Positions 11,736 to 23,870 are shown, counted from the first letter of the stretch. The stretch is 64,000 nt of DNA from Brachycybe producta (GCA_036925085.1 JAUPFP010000001.1:15290842-15354841), one strand, 5' to 3'. The notes: generated by a model not told the origin, from the sequence alone. Numbers and translations: made by a program.

Positions 11736-12130
11736 ACCACTAGTTTTCATAATTGGAGTACTGTAGCTAAGTTTGATGCTTGCTCCTGAAACCATAGTTT
11801 AACTTGCTTTGGAATAGTCAGCCTGAGTTATCCGAGTAAAGCATTAGGGTATCATAGAATACTGCTAGTTTCCATGTTATTGGAGTACTGCAGATCTGTT
11901 GGTTCCTAGTGACAGAACTAAAGGGTGAATTCAGCATGACTGATTAAAAAAGAGGTAGCTTGAGCTGGCTTTATTTAAGTACACTCAGAGGGTACGACTA
12001 ATCTAATAGTTTCCATTTAAATGGAGTACTGTAGCCAGTTGGTTCTAAAGAGAAACAAGAGTAAACTCAGTCAGAGCTAGTTTGGAAGTGTTCATTCTCA
12101 TTGGATGCTGTAGGTGGTTTGCTGTTTTTA
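11736..12130 (+). repeat. Degenerate long tandem repeat, three units
   Basis: A core TAGTTTTCATAATTGGAGTA and its variants start at 11741, 11866 and 12007, each followed by a GTACTG(T/C)AG motif. Spacing is 125 and 141 bases, so the unit has drifted. No coding content. Confidence 0.55.
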
Positions 12131-12524
12131 TGTAAGTATAACATTGCATTTTTTTATATTTTGATTGTATTAAGGATTTGTTTGTATAAACAATACTTAA
12201 GCTACCATGTTTGCTTGTACCATTTCATACTCTATTCTAGCACATATATGAATGTATTTTGAATTTTTGGTTTTTATTATTTAGTAATAACTAGCTAGTT
12301 TCTCACTTTTTTCACATATTGTAAGCATAGTAGATGAATATAATCAAATATATTCAAATTTATTTCTATATTTATATAAAATCTTGTTAACACAAATTTG
12401 TTGTTGAGTCAATTTGATTGGAAACAATAAGAGGTCTTCATTGACCTCGAACCTTTTAAGTTTTTTTTTTCTCAGTTGGTTTTTCTCAAAAAATAAAGCT
12501 CTCTAGCCAGAGAAAGACCAACAG

Positions 12525-12730
12525 CTCCATGCACAAAGGCAAGTACTCAGCAGAATATAGTTGTTTTCCCCACCCTTCTATGATGAACAGCACTTGTAAA
12601 TGGTTTATTTGGTCTGATGTTACATGCCTCACCCATTTCAATTTCTAATTGGTTTATATTTAGTCTGATGCTCATAAAAGGACAGGACAAATGACTGTAT
12701 TCTGCTGAGCACACTTGCCTGTGCATGTAG
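12525..12730. repeat. Inverted repeat, 36-bp arms
   Basis: CTCCATGCACAAAGGCAAGT at 12525 and its reverse complement near 12711-12730 bound about 135 bp. The arms share a CTCAGCAGAATA core. It resembles a small MITE, but no clear target duplication was identified. Confidence 0.5.
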
Positions 12731-12739
12731 TAGGCAGCC

Positions 12740-13270
12740 AGGCAGACGCCATGTTGTGGCCAGAAAATAAACAGGACACCCTAGCCCCCTTACTCCCACG
12801 TCTTACAGATTTTCCTTGGGCCCTAGAGACCTTCCCTAATGCATCAAATCTATTACATATATGAGTCCTGGGTGACACTAAAGGGACCCCAACTAGCTTA
12901 GCCCCCTTAACCACAATCTCCCATCCTAGCCCCCTGGTGCCGACCTAACTGGCATGACAGCAGACACAGGCTCTTCACTAGGGGAAGGGCTAGCCTCAAA
13001 TACAGCTAACATTTCCCTCAGCAAAGACACCTCTGCCTGAAGCCATGCCACTTAATGTCTTAGCTGAGCCTTACTAATAAAACCCATTACTAAAAACAAA
13101 ACCAAATGAGCCCAAAAATTAAGCTTGTAAATAAACCAAAACAGAAAAAAAAAGAAAAAGATGATTTTTTTCAAAAATAGTAATAACTCAAAAAGTACTA
13201 ATCTGATTCCAATTCTGATTTCACCAGTGTCTTCTGTAGACAAAGGCCTATCAGTTTTAATAATAAAATC
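12740..13270 (-). pseudogene. Second CR1-like ORF1 fragment and leader
   Basis: Minus-strand reading gives WLQAEVSLLREMLAVFEAS, matching the coiled coil of the ORF1 at 4463-5593 (AWLRERLAVFES). After a stop and frameshift comes ICNRFDALGKVS, matching the NRFNVFRELS motif of that ORF. Upstream (13190-13260) the leader also resembles the leader at 5780-5860 (CTGATTTCACCAG). It ends before the esterase, so it is a 3'-deleted fragment of a related but different element. Confidence 0.72.
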
Positions 13271-14964
13271 ACCTAAAAACTAAAGAAATATTTGTGAAAC
13301 AAAAAAAACAGGAAAAAATGGCACCTTTTACAAAAAATAAAAAAGACAATCTAATTGAAAAGTTTATATGATAAAAACTACTTATCCAAATTGAAATCCG
13401 ATTCCAGAAACGTCACCAAATCTTAAATAGGCTAAAGATAGCTTTGGTGCAATAGGAAATGCTTGAGACTTTACAAATGTACAGAAGGTTTATACACATA
13501 ACATCACTTGTATATTTTGACTGAATGAAATCAAAATGGAAAGAAACATGAGACATGTTCAGCTGCTGTACTGGGCATAGTCTTGCCATGTCTAGTATAG
13601 AAAAACATTGCAATAACTCAGATAACCTAAAGAACATTACACCAAAAACAAGAAGCAATCAGAAGGATAAAATTGTGCAAAATGTTATACCCATTTTAAC
13701 AGTATGTGACTGTTGGGTTTGTGCATAACAGTGACTGGTGGCTAAGACAAGTTGTTGCTATAAATCTAGTGTGGTGATATAGCAATCACAAAGCTATGTT
13801 CATATCTTTGAAGCATTTCTAATTACATGCACATTTGTTGCATGGTGTTTCATAAGACCTCCTACACCCTCACATGGCCCTTTTTCCATGTTCTGTTATT
13901 GAAAAGCCATTTTCTGTGTATTTCATTTTTGCCTCGGTTTAAACATGTTTTTCCAAATGTTTATTTTCTCATTTAAGTATCATTCAAATACTGTTAAAAT
14001 ATTTTCTGTACTTTGCTTATATTATAACCAGTATTCAAAAATAAATATATCACGATCAACAATATCTTATCAAGCATTAAAAATTCTAACAACCAAACAA
14101 ACCAAATACCACCACTTTTGAGAAATGACTACAATGCATGTGCATGTTTACAAAAAATCCAGACTTGTAAGTTTTGCAGAACCACTTTTTTTTCAAAGGT
14201 GAAAACCCCATGAAAATGACGATTTTTGGCAAAATGTACTATTTGTTTTCATTGTAGTTTTTGTGTTTATTAATATATATTAACTTCATTGGTACTTATG
14301 AATTCGTCTTTGAATACAAAATTCAATGGTTTGTTTCATGTCAAAATGGCGCTTTTCTTTTCCATTATACATGGCATCAAAAAAGCCACATTTTTCAAAA
14401 TTCGCAACTTTTTAGGAAATTTGTTTCCAATTTATAAATAAATACCAACAATAATGAATATACCGTGTTAATATATAATATGTAGATGATACCCTGAAAA
14501 TTTCATACAAATGTGTCCTACGGTTTACGAGATATTGAATTTTAAAATTTTCCAGAAAAATGAATTTTTGCGTCCGATACCCAAATTTTGGTAATTTTTG
14601 TTCTCAAAAAAAATTAGGGTCTAATTATTTTGTAATCTCTATACACAACTTAATTTTCATTAAAATTGGTGACTGTAAGTGGCAGGCCCTGCATGACTGG
14701 GTGATAGAATGGGTCACCTGCCTTTTTGTCTTGTTACTTCTTGGGGTTGTTTGAAAGTGCCAACACAAAACAAGCATAAAAAAATTTGAATGTTTTTGTT
14801 AAACATCTTCTGCACTTTTTCCCGCAATACACAATGTGGGCCTTACAGGTTTTAGCAATCCACACTCCTACTAATTTTGTGCCAAACTCCCAGAGACCTC
14901 ACATGCCCCCAACTCCTGTTTTACCACCATATTCCAGATATAGATATTTGCTCTATAGAAACTT
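13271..14964. other. AT-rich, nothing supported
   Basis: Long AT-rich stretch with homopolymer runs and no convincing frame, splice pair or repeat end. Confidence 0.4.
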
Positions 14965-15432
14965 GTCCTAAAACCATTAGCCCTAAAAGGACATTTGCCC
15001 TAAATCCATTTGCCTAAAAGAATTGCCCTAAAGACACTTGCCCTAAAGAGACATTTGCCCTAAAACAATTTGCCCTAAAGAAACATTTGCCCTAAAACCA
15101 TTTCCCCTAAAGAAACATTTGCCCTAAAACCACTTTTTTGTTCTCGCTTTTCATATGGTTTATTGTCTTTTGGTGGATTATGTAAAATAGGTTCTGTATG
15201 CTGAAGGCAAGCAAAACATGCCAAATGGCATAATTTAAACTACTGAATAGGGCAAATGTTCTTTTAGGGCAAATGGTTTTAGGGCAAATGTCCTTTTAGG
15301 GCAAATGGTTTTAGGGCAAATGGTTTTAGGGCAAATGGTTTTAGGGCAAATGTTCCTTTCGGACAAATGCCCCTTTTGGGCAAATGGTTTTAGGGCAAAT
15401 GTTTTTATGGCAAGTGTATTTAGGGCAAATGT
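14965..15432. repeat. Inverted pair of CCCTAAAACATTTG tandem arrays
   Basis: Units of TTTGCCCTAAAACCA repeat from about 14966 to 15130. The reverse complement (TTTTAGGGCAAATG) repeats from 15248 to 15432, leaving a 115-bp spacer. The two arrays could form one large hairpin. The unit contains CCCTAA, but its 14-18 bp period is not a telomere repeat. Confidence 0.85.
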
Positions 15433-15489
15433 TCCACACCACTATACAAGTGCACACCTTGCAAGAAGCTACCTACATGTTTCACACTT

Positions 15490-15910
15490 GGATTAAAACA
15501 CTTACACATCATTTGACCTAAAATATATGATCTAATACCATTTAACCTAAATGACCTCTTGTCCTAAAAACACATACCTTAAACATTTGCTCTACATTTA
15601 TTTGCCCTAAAGACATTTGAAATAAATGAGTGACCTAAAAAAATTTCACCTAAAGGGCATTTGACCTAGTCAATTGACCTTAATAATCATTTGACCTAAA
15701 AGGTCGTTTGATCTAAGGGGTATTTGACCTACAGTTGTTTAACATAGTTGCATTTGGTATAAAACAATGTTTGACCTAATAGGCATGCCTTTTAAAGTGA
15801 ATTTGACCTAAAATAGTTGACCTAAAGCCCAGTTTACCTAAAATTCCATTTCAACTGAATAAGCATTTGACCTAAATAGCCATTTGACTGGTATAAATAA
15901 CTCAAAATTT
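15490..15910 (+). repeat. Degenerate CATTTGACCTAAA array
   Basis: About 15 to 20 drifted units of ATTTGACCTAAA continue beside the inverted arrays, in the orientation of the first one, with GCCC replaced by GACC. It looks like an older, diverged extension of the same satellite. Confidence 0.75.
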
Positions 15911-16314
15911 TTTTTGACCTCCATTGCTCTATAGGATCATGCAAGAAAAGGGGCAATAAAGGATGTGTGAACAGAATGATACAAAGACATGCAGTATTTT
16001 TTTATTTGATTCAGTGGGTCCATATCATGTTCCTGACAGAACAATTGCTGATCAGAAAATTCTACCAAGGGGTTTCTATTTTATGAATTTTTTAGAAATA
16101 AATTTTGTTTTCTGTCATAATGGAATCTGACAATGAATCTAGTAAAAAATTGTAATTTTAGACTGATCTGATGTATTAAATTTCGATTTTTTAAAAACAT
16201 AATTTTTTTAAAAAAAATCGAGATTCTTCCTCTTTGCAATTGTCGCATGTGAAAGGGGGACTATTCCTATTACTTAGGAGGGGTGCTCTTTCTATGTTCT
16301 GTTATTATTTATTA
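15911..16314. other. No gene seen
   Basis: AT-rich intron sequence; no coding frame or element end recognised. Confidence 0.35.
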
Positions 16315-16660
16315 TGTAACTATGTCATGTGTTGGCTAGCAGCATCTGTATATAACTTTCCTTCTATTGGTGATTAAAACCTTTTATTTCTCTTTTTAAC
16401 TACCATGTGCTCTGTTATTGGGAACTTGTTTTCATTGAGGGGTTTTCGGGGAATCTCCGTCTGTTGCCGCACTTCGCAGTACCAACACCTCGTGTCAGAT
16501 TCCGGAACCGTCATGTCCGGCCTTGCATCTGGTTCGCCATCGACAAGGCCGTCGAACTCAAAGTGAGACTCCATGTTGTGAACCGTCAATTCCTGCAGGT
16601 TCACCAGAGGGCTCCATTGCATGCGTTCTCGCCCCTAAAGCAGAGTCTGGGATGGTAAGT
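16315..16660 (+). repeat. Possible LTR fragment (R-U5-like)
   Basis: An abrupt rise in GC content follows CTACCATGTGCTCTGTTATT, which resembles the R/U5 start TACCGTGTCGTGTCGTTATT of the LTR at 49190-49860, with a GGGGTTTTCGGGG-like stretch after it. No ends or target duplication found, so this is tentative. Confidence 0.3.
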
Positions 16661-16873
16661 TACCGTGAGTTTGCTTGGTCAACCGGTTGGATTATTACAC
16701 AAGCTCACAAGTTACACATGATAGTAGCTTATTAGTTATTAATTTTCATTAAATTCTTTCCATAGAATCACTTATCATTGCACTGTATTTTATTTCGATA
16801 ATTACCAGTTATTTCTTTTGTAGTAAAAAAAGAATTCACCATATAGTTTTGTTATATAACAGTTAATTAATAC

Positions 16874-16965
16874 CTGAGTCTGTGACGATTTCATACTTGA
16901 TTGTAGATTATCAATAGCTCTGTTCATCAAGATTACTGAATGAGCTTGCTCAACCAATAGTTTTC
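16874..16965 (-). CDS. Host gene exon (92 nt)
   Basis: Acceptor TTTATACTTTTAAAG and donor GTATTAATT. Completes a Gly codon, then KLLVEQAHSVILMNRAID and NLQSSMKSSQTQ, phase 0. Together with the previous exon it forms a continuous helical, leucine-rich stretch. Confidence 0.75.
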
Positions 16966-17023
16966 CTTTAAAAGTATAAAGATAAGAAACAACTGCAATT
17001 TCATAAATTGTATTATGAACATA

Positions 17024-17613
17024 CAGGGTGGGCTAAAAAAAATGGGAACATCTTGTAGCATACGAGTTATTTAAAAATATAATTTAATTAATTATATTGT
17101 TTCATGTAATTTTGTTTGTATTTCCCACAGACGTTTGTGACTGTGAGGATCATCATCTTGACGGCAGATCAGCCCACTTACCCAGTCAATATTCTGTTGT
17201 GTTCTGGCAGATTTTGGTCTTCCACTTCTGGGTTTACATTCTGTTGTACCGTCGTTGTCAATTTTATTGATAACCTGACTAACATAGCTATGCTCCAGAC
17301 TTTGTTTGGAAGCTCATTGGTCATTCTCTTAGCACCCCACTGTTTTTCAATTCGCAAATGTTTAATCAGAATACGGTCTTCCGCGGTAATTTTTATCATT
17401 TTGGTAAAAAAAATTTAACCTGCTGATGTAAACAATTGGCATATTAAAACCAAAGATGGCACCCAGAAATTGTCGAAATAAAGACATCATATAGCTAAAT
17501 AGGTAAGTAAGTAAATGAGTAAACAATTTAAGCTGTTATGGATACAGTTAAACAGATTTTGATGTAATTATTTTACTTTTTACGCGATGTTCTCACGTTT
17601 TTGGCCCACCCTG
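17024..17613 (-). mobile_element. Non-autonomous mariner-like element with transposase N-terminus
   Basis: 590 bp bounded by terminal inverted repeats CAGGGTGGGCTAAAAA and TTTTTGGCCCACCCTG, flanked by TA on both sides (17022-17023 and 17614-17615), the IS630/Tc1/mariner target duplication. Minus-strand 17399-17178 encodes MIKITAEDRILIKHL and EKQWGAKRMTNELPNK, a helix-turn-helix typical of mariner transposase N-termini. The catalytic domain is missing, so it is an internal-deletion derivative. Confidence 0.85.
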
Positions 17614-17644
17614 TAAAGTCACATTCAAATTAAAAATACAGTAC

Positions 17645-17738
17645 CAATTCCTTGGCCAAAAGATTCGATGTCCTCATTCATATCAATTGCTCTAGCTACT
17701 CTAATCAGATATTCGTCCATTACAGCAACACTGGCACT
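17645..17738 (-). CDS. Host gene exon (94 nt)
   Basis: Acceptor ACGTGTTTTACAG and donor GTACTG. Reads SASVAVMDEYLIRVARAID then MNEDIESFGQGI, one base left. It sits 30 bp from the end of the mariner-like element at 17024-17613. Confidence 0.75.
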
Positions 17739-18038
17739 CTGTAAAACACGTTTGTAACTTTATAACTTTCTTTAAAGAAACCTGTAACACCCAGCAAGTC
17801 ATGATCCCTTCGGAATGCTAGCCTGGCGGGTGCATGACTCATCAATGTCCCTCCCTCCCTCTATATTTAGATCCAATCGGCGGAGTAATACCTTTTGGGA
17901 CCATGGTCACTTGGACCTAGTTACACTTTGGAGGTGTACACAGGTCCAAGCGTATACAAATACCATGTTTCCCTTTGTTCAGTGTCCATTATTTCGCTCA
18001 ACTTGTTGTAATACGTCAATCTTTATCCGTATCACATC
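17739..18038. other. Intron sequence, unassigned
   Basis: Starts with the acceptor tract of the host exon at 17738. The rest has mixed GC content and may belong to a retroelement interrupted by the solo LTR at 18039; no family motif is visible. Confidence 0.3.
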
Positions 18039-18743
18039 TGTAACAACCCGATTTGGGCTCATTACAATACTCCGTCTTACCAGACTCCTGACTCCCTTGG
18101 GAGCTGGGATAGTAGCGCTAGCTACCCTCTTGCTTCCACGTTGTCCCCGGGTAGCACCAGTTGCAAGTCGTTCTCACTGCACAACACCAGACGTAAGGCC
18201 GACGGCTCCGACGAGGAACCACATTGTGGACGCGTGTACCGGCCTCAAGCCGAAACAAGACGGATGAAAGACGGTGATGGTCTGGAGAAACTCTCCCTGG
18301 AGAAACTCCCTCCAGAAACCGCCACCCTCCCCACGGTAACTTCCCCAAATAACAGACTCGTGACACCAGTGTGTAGTTGAGATACAAATGATAATTTATT
18401 CAATAGAATACTTACTTAATTATGCAAGGTAATCTGCTGGGAGTCTTGTCCAGCAGCAGAAAACACAACACAACCAAAGAATAAAAATTGATGATGGTGG
18501 CCATCTTGGCCACCCACAAACACAAAGCACATCTTCCTCACTTCCAGGGTCTAAACACTGTCCCTCCTTAATGGCTGCCTTGCCATTAAGTACTCCCCAG
18601 TCTGCTCTACCTGGGGGTTGACAGTGTCCCTACCTGGAGTTTATGTCGTCTGCCTGGCTGCCTACTATAGCAGCCTATCAGATGACATCAGGATTTAGGA
18701 TTGCTCCTCCTAATCCAAGAAGGAGCAAAACTGGGTCGGCACA
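18039..18743 (-). repeat. Solo LTR with CATC target duplication
   Basis: 705 bp; read on the minus strand it begins TGTGCCGACCCAGTTTTGC and ends in GGTTGTTACA, i.e. TG...CA. CATC is present at 18035-18038 and 18744-18747. It belongs to the same LTR family as 39583-40361. No internal region is attached, so it is a recombination remnant of a gypsy-type element. Confidence 0.85.
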
Positions 18744-18904
18744 CATCATGGGCACGTGGACGCACCTTTGATTATCAATGTTCATTCTTGTGTATCTTAA
18801 TGTTTCTGTACAAGAATGAATAGTGTTTACAATAAGAAACTGCATTGTCTTTATGTTTGAAAACTAACCCTTTTCTAAACAGGCCGGAGCCATCATAGGA
18901 CAAG

Positions 18905-19297
18905 AAGACATACAGATCCCTTACGGAGCAAGTCTTCAAGAATGGCGATAAGAAATTTATGGTCGCCATACTTTTGAGAGATTTCATCCCTACTCAGGAG
19001 GATGTCTACAATCCATCACCATCAGTCTACTTTAGTACCTCAAATCTTCCTTGTGTGGCTACCACATGGTTGAGAGAAGAAACAAGCTACCAAATTAGAA
19101 GTCAGAATCACCGTGCACTCACATTTGGTAGAGGTGCGGGATATGCCTTCATTTTGCCTACTCTGACCAGTTCACAGAAGCAGTCCTTTGTCCTAATTCT
19201 CATAATTGTGCCTCACGAGTCTTCATCTGTCCTTTTTATGAAAAACTGTGATACCACGGCCTCCAATGTGGAGCATGGCGTCGGAAATACCCACTAG
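18905..19297 (+). pseudogene. Unassigned coding-like frame
   Basis: Plus-strand frame open from about 18897 to the stop at 19297: DKKTYRSLTEQVFKNGDKKF, then MVAILLRDFIPTQEDVYNP and further to VEHGVGNTH. Composition looks protein-like and a TTTTCTAAACAG acceptor-like site lies at 18872-18883, just upstream. I do not recognise the family. It lies between a solo LTR and the gag remnant of a minus-strand gypsy element, so a TE-derived or captured fragment is likely. Confidence 0.4.
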
Positions 19298-19299
19298 GT

Positions 19300-22087
19300 A
19301 ACTTCCGGGTCTGCAGACCTTCCCAGAGGCACCCCTGCTCCTCACAGGACATCCACATATTTGGAGACTGCCCGAAAATACATCCCTTCATCACAGTACC
19401 GACGATGTCGGGCAACTGAGTTTTTAAGCATTGCCAGTGGCTCACCACTCAGTTCGTTGGCGACCGGTGGCAGTTTAACGAAGACATCTCTTCGTTATCC
19501 TCCACGAGTCTGTAGTAAAACTGGCCATTGATTACGGTCGCCAGGTACTTTCGACCCTCCAGCCACACAGGCACTAAGCCTGGCGTTGACTGGAGCTTCT
19601 GGCTTGTACCAGGCAACATGTCCCTTTGCCACAGCATCAGAACAGTCCCGTCTCAGGTGCCCCATTTGGTTGCACCCAAAACACGGGCCCCCACCTGACC
19701 CCCGGTCTGCACCACAAGCTCCAGAGCTCGCCTGCTTCCCTCCCTTCCTACCTCCAGTCTTGGTCACTGCTCTGTCCGACTTGGACAGTAGGGTGAAGTG
19801 AAAATGTATGAAAAACGACTTTTTTATTTTTGTAACGGAATAGTTTCTAAAAGCTGTCTTTCTACTTAACTTTTAAATGTGCAAAATGGCAATTTTCTAG
19901 ATTTAAGTTTCGAGGTGCCACCGATGATCCGAAATTTGTAAAATTTTGCAATTTTCTATTAATTTCCTATACATCATATAGATTTAAGTACACAAAAAAC
20001 AAATGGAATAGTCACAAAACTTGTTTATGAACTCGATTTGGCATAAGAAAAACTATAGTTGCCCTAATCTAGACTTTTGAGGTGCCCCAGAAGCCCTAGA
20101 AATCAGAAAAAAAAGATGAAAAAATGAAATAAATTTTTGTAATTATTATAGGATGTTCTTTATTTCGTTTTATTAATAGTAATCAAAAGAAATATAAAAA
20201 CAATAGTTGCAAACAAGTTATGTGTTGTAGTCACGCATTGTTTCAAAGAAAGGCATGTTCTTAACACGATAGAAGCTTCCAGTGGATGAACCCACCCCTC
20301 GCTTTTTCTCCGCAGACAGCTTGGGATGCCTCTGTCACAAGTTTGATGCAATGCTCCACTGCTTGTGTATGACATGGCAACAGACGAATTTCTTCACTTT
20401 TCTCGACACCATACTGTTATTTGTTTAAGCTTTTCCAGGAAAAAACTTGCAATCAAAGGTGCCTCAGTGACTTGGGCATTTTGCCAACCTATGATATCAA
20501 TGTAGTCTGATGCTTCGATATTGAATTTGGAAATTACAAATTTGCGAATTCCTTGCAGAATACGACTATAGGCCAGCTCCCGAATTGTCTTTATTGTCAG
20601 CAGAGCAGAGCCACCTGGGACAATTAGGTGGGAGGTGGGGGCATCTAGTGTGGCATCTGTGAGATTACAAAGTGTTTTTAAACATGTTCCTATGTATTTT
20701 AAGATTTAACATATAGATTATAGATATTTATCATTAAACAGACATTTTTTCCTGAAAACATCAAAATTTCAAAACTCTGGGGGCACCTCAAAATGCAACA
20801 TTAGAAAAAAAATATTTTGCATGGTTCCTTATAGAGTCAACCTACAACATTTCTAAGGTATTCTATTTTTATTTTTCAAAAATATTTTTTTCAGTCCACC
20901 CTATTGGACAGTGCAGCAGCCTTCGCACCCGACACGTTTGAAGATGAAGCTTTGGCAGAGCTCCCAGAGCCAGCCGTGGAACCGTAGGACAGGACGTTAG
21001 CCCGGTCCTGAGGAACCACTTGAGTACGGGCAGGTAATCTACCTGCCGTCAGCATATCGACTTCAACAAACCGTGCCGTACGGGCAAATGCCTCTACCAT
21101 TTTAGCCTGGCAACCGAACATTTGATCGGCTGATGGCCATCAGGAGCTTCTGTTTGAAACGAATGAGCCGACAGCTCTCGTTTTTGCCCGGACACACGTT
21201 CCGACAGTTCAATGAATCGCCAATAGAATGCTTGTACAGACTCGTGACCACCCTGCTTCATCGTCTCGAACTCCGAGAAGCAGACACGAGCCTGATTTCC
21301 CGAACTGAATCGGCTAACCATAGCCTCTTTCAGTTCAGCCCAGGTGAGGTCCGGAAGTTTCCACAAAAGAGGCGTAATGCTCTTCGGCCGGACCGTCCAG
21401 CAGGTATGTAAAGTAGCTGCACCGGGACTCATCCGTCCAGCACTGAGCCTGAGCCTTCACTTTGAACATACGGAAAAAAGGCGCCATATCCTCTCTGCCG
21501 TTGTAACGGACAAACGAGTAGACTGGATTGAAGAACCCAAGCACCTGAACCTCCGTAAGAACTGCTGGAGCGGGCATCCAAGCAGCGGCGCTAACCCTGC
21601 AAGGTTGCCTGCTCCGGTCCCCCGAAGTCTCAGACACGGAATCAACTACTGAGGGTAACGAAATTCGAACCCTCGGATGCTGTCTGGATGTGGGAGGAAT
21701 ACCCCGGCCGTATCCGCTAGGAAACGGCCTGGCCTCTTCCCGCAAAGGTGCCGGCCTGGTTTGCACTGGCGGCACCTCCCTCCATGTGGTTTCCCGCATG
21801 AGTGACAGTGAAAACCTTAGAACTTCCCTTGGTTCAATCATCGACCGAGACAATCTTCCTTCCAACCGAAGGATGTCGATCCCGTATGCAATCTCCACAA
21901 GTTGCTGCTCGGTGAGCCTGGCCAAAAAGGCCCGACCCTTCTGTGCAGTATTGTGCAGGATTTCCATCATCTCCCTCAGGAGATGACCACCATGTCCGAC
22001 TGGACGGGCAGCCGTGGAAACAAGGACACTCGGCTGTGGTCGAGCGCCAGTCCCAATGAGACCACCGTTGGTGTCACCGTCTTCCAA
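19300..22087 (-). pseudogene. Ty3/gypsy gag, interrupted by a hAT-like element
   Basis: Starts MEDGDTNGGLIGTGAR at 22087 just inside the LTR at 22125-22796. It continues in several frames through a capsid-like region (MVSRFSSGNQARVCFSEFET and FYWRFIELSERVSG) and a Ser/Ala-rich linker. The zinc knuckle CFGCNQMGHLRRDC (Cys-Cys-His-Cys, about 19680) follows. The insertion at 19789-20903 splits it; removing the insert and one TTGGACAG copy joins AAALS to KSDRAVT in frame. A frameshift near 21335-21430 breaks the capsid region. Protease and RT are absent, so the internal region is truncated near 19300. Confidence 0.82.
19789..20903 (-). mobile_element. hAT-like element, TAGGGTG ends, 8-bp target duplication
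   Basis: 1115 bp bounded by TAGGGTGAAGTGAAAA and its inverted partner TTTTCAGTCCACCCTA. Perfect 8-bp duplications TTGGACAG lie at 19781-19788 and 20904-20911. Minus-strand 20660-20250 retains transposase-like sequence (GSALLTIKTIRELAYSRIL, IIGWQNAQVTEAPL, then after a frameshift LLPCHTQAVEHCIKLVTEA). An 8-bp duplication and short ends suit the hAT group. The larger element at 33452-36232 has the same terminal TAGGGTGG. Non-autonomous. Confidence 0.85.
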
Positions 22088-22124
22088 CGGAGACTCTCCG
22101 GGGAGATTGACACCGGTGTGCCTT

Positions 22125-22796
22125 CACAACTTGGCAAAACTTACCCGGACACCAGACTCCAAACGGCAACGGGATCGTACCCGTAGCAGCCCTCCACACA
22201 GTAACCCTTAGGAAACGTCTACTCCCTGGAGTCTCTCCCACCACGAGCCGACGTAAGTACCGGCCGACAAAAGGCCGAAAAGGGATGGTGAATTCCCGCA
22301 GAAACCACAACCTCCCCGCGGTACTCCCCAATAAAGAACACAACATGGAAGTATAATAAAATGAAGATGTTTATGAAACACTTACTAGATGATCAATATG
22401 TAAATCAGAAGATAGCAGTGGTCAGTTTCTCCACACAATTTGGCTGGTAACTTCAACCAGCCAAGCCCCCATGTAGAACCAAAAAGGCAAACAAAGCCAA
22501 ACAAAAAACAATGAACGCCACCTTGGCCTCCAGCATGAAGATCTTTAACAGTCAATTACCTACAACACACTGGCCAGAACAAATGGCTGACTAGGCCATT
22601 TATACCTCCAGATAACTCCACCTGGAGGGGACAGTGGTAACTTCTGACCTCTCACCCATTGACTCCAATGGTGAGAGGTCTGCTGGCACCTAAATGGCAT
22701 CTGACCTAACAGCCTACTGCAAGCTGTCAGGCAGACCACTATAGGAAGTTCGTCTGCTCAATCAAAAAATGTGATTGAGCAAACCAGGTTGCCACA
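22125..22796 (-). repeat. 5' LTR of the minus-strand gypsy element
   Basis: Read on the minus strand it begins TGTGGCAACCTGGTTTGCTC, the family start also seen at 42733 (minus), 45935 (plus) and 49190 (plus). A CTCACCATTGGAGTCAATGG block is shared with them. Its inner end, near 22125, is uncertain. Gag begins at 22087 directly downstream, so it is placed as a 5' LTR and presumed promoter. Confidence 0.8.
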
Positions 22797-23699
22797 GAAT
22801 GTCGTTACTGACGAAATCGCGATCTACAGCGAAATTACGTGATTGACCGATGCACACCAACTTACACCTACACTATGATCCTTGACAACCACATGTTGAA
22901 CGAGTCACCTCATACTGGACATCAAACCACGACAGACTAGTGTCGCTCAGTTTTCTTGAGAACCCTATGAGCTGCACGCACCAACTCCGACTTCTGAGGA
23001 CTTGTTCGTCACCACGTTCACACCACACACGAATACAAATTCATGGCTACCTCACACGGATCTACCACAGGCTCACTTTATCACCAGGGCTCCTGGCAGA
23101 ATTTGCAGGACGCCACCATGCAATGACAATATGCAACAGAACCTTTCACCTGAACCACCACAGCAAGTAAACCAATCCCCACATCAACCGATTGGTCGAG
23201 ACCTTGATGAGATATTACAACTAAATGCATTGACAACACACGTGACCTATATCAGGGCCGACCCGAGAGCCATACAACTGCCATACAACTCATACTACAA
23301 TCGACACTACAGACGACACAACAGATCCATGTCATCGATCTGAAGAACGCCACCCAGACTGGCCGTTTACTTCGCGAGCTCTTCAGTCGTCGCGTCGAGA
23401 ACAGTCAGATTGGTCCGCGTTATAGACGAGCATGTGGAACGACCACGCACACACCTGACTACGACACATGCTGCAACTCTGCAACTCAACACTCTCCTGT
23501 CCGTGCTACATGTAGTGGACGCCACTCGACACTGCCAGAACGAGACCAAGCTGGCCGTGCGCTTTATGCATCACGATATCCGCCATAAGGGGCAGCACCG
23601 ACCCAACCTGGGATGGCCAACATTAAAGATCCAAACATCCGAAATTCAATAAAAGATATTGTGGATGTCATCCAGCTGACTCTATCCAGAAATTTAATA
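22797..23699. other. Moderately GC-rich, unassigned
   Basis: Broken short frames on both strands with a retroelement-like composition. It precedes a gag-like fragment at 23700 and may be the decayed 5' part of the same plus-strand element, but no motif proves it. Confidence 0.35.
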
Positions 23700-23870
23700 G
23701 ATTGACAGCTTTCAGGCCCTTCCTGAAGAAATTTGAGGAAGTGGCCAACATGTACAAATGGACTGACCAACACAAGAAGGGATTCATGACTCGATGCTTC
23801 ACCGGGACCGCCCGCACCTGGCTGAGTAAACTAAGTTACCAACAACTTCAGTTTAATTATGCTCTAGATT
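23700..23870 (+). pseudogene. LTR retrotransposon gag (capsid) fragment
   Basis: LTAFRPFLKKFEEVANMYKW, then TDQHKKGFMTRCFTGTARTW and LSKLSYQQLQ. This arrangement (aromatic, basic helix, then GxARxWL) is typical of the Ty3/gypsy capsid domain. It differs from the gag proteins at 21335 and 41326. Similarity stops near 23870. Confidence 0.7.

Noticed and set aside
12672..12914. Apparent 80-codon gene
   Set aside because: It is the frame-shifted piece of a CR1-like ORF1 fragment, reported as such.
14965..15432. Possible CRISPR array or telomeric repeat
   Set aside because: Units are contiguous without unique spacers and the period is not 6 bp; the setting is an animal intron.
17815..18380. Plus-strand frames of 150 and 79 codons
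   Set aside because: They run through the solo LTR boundary and its U5 region and show no protein family.
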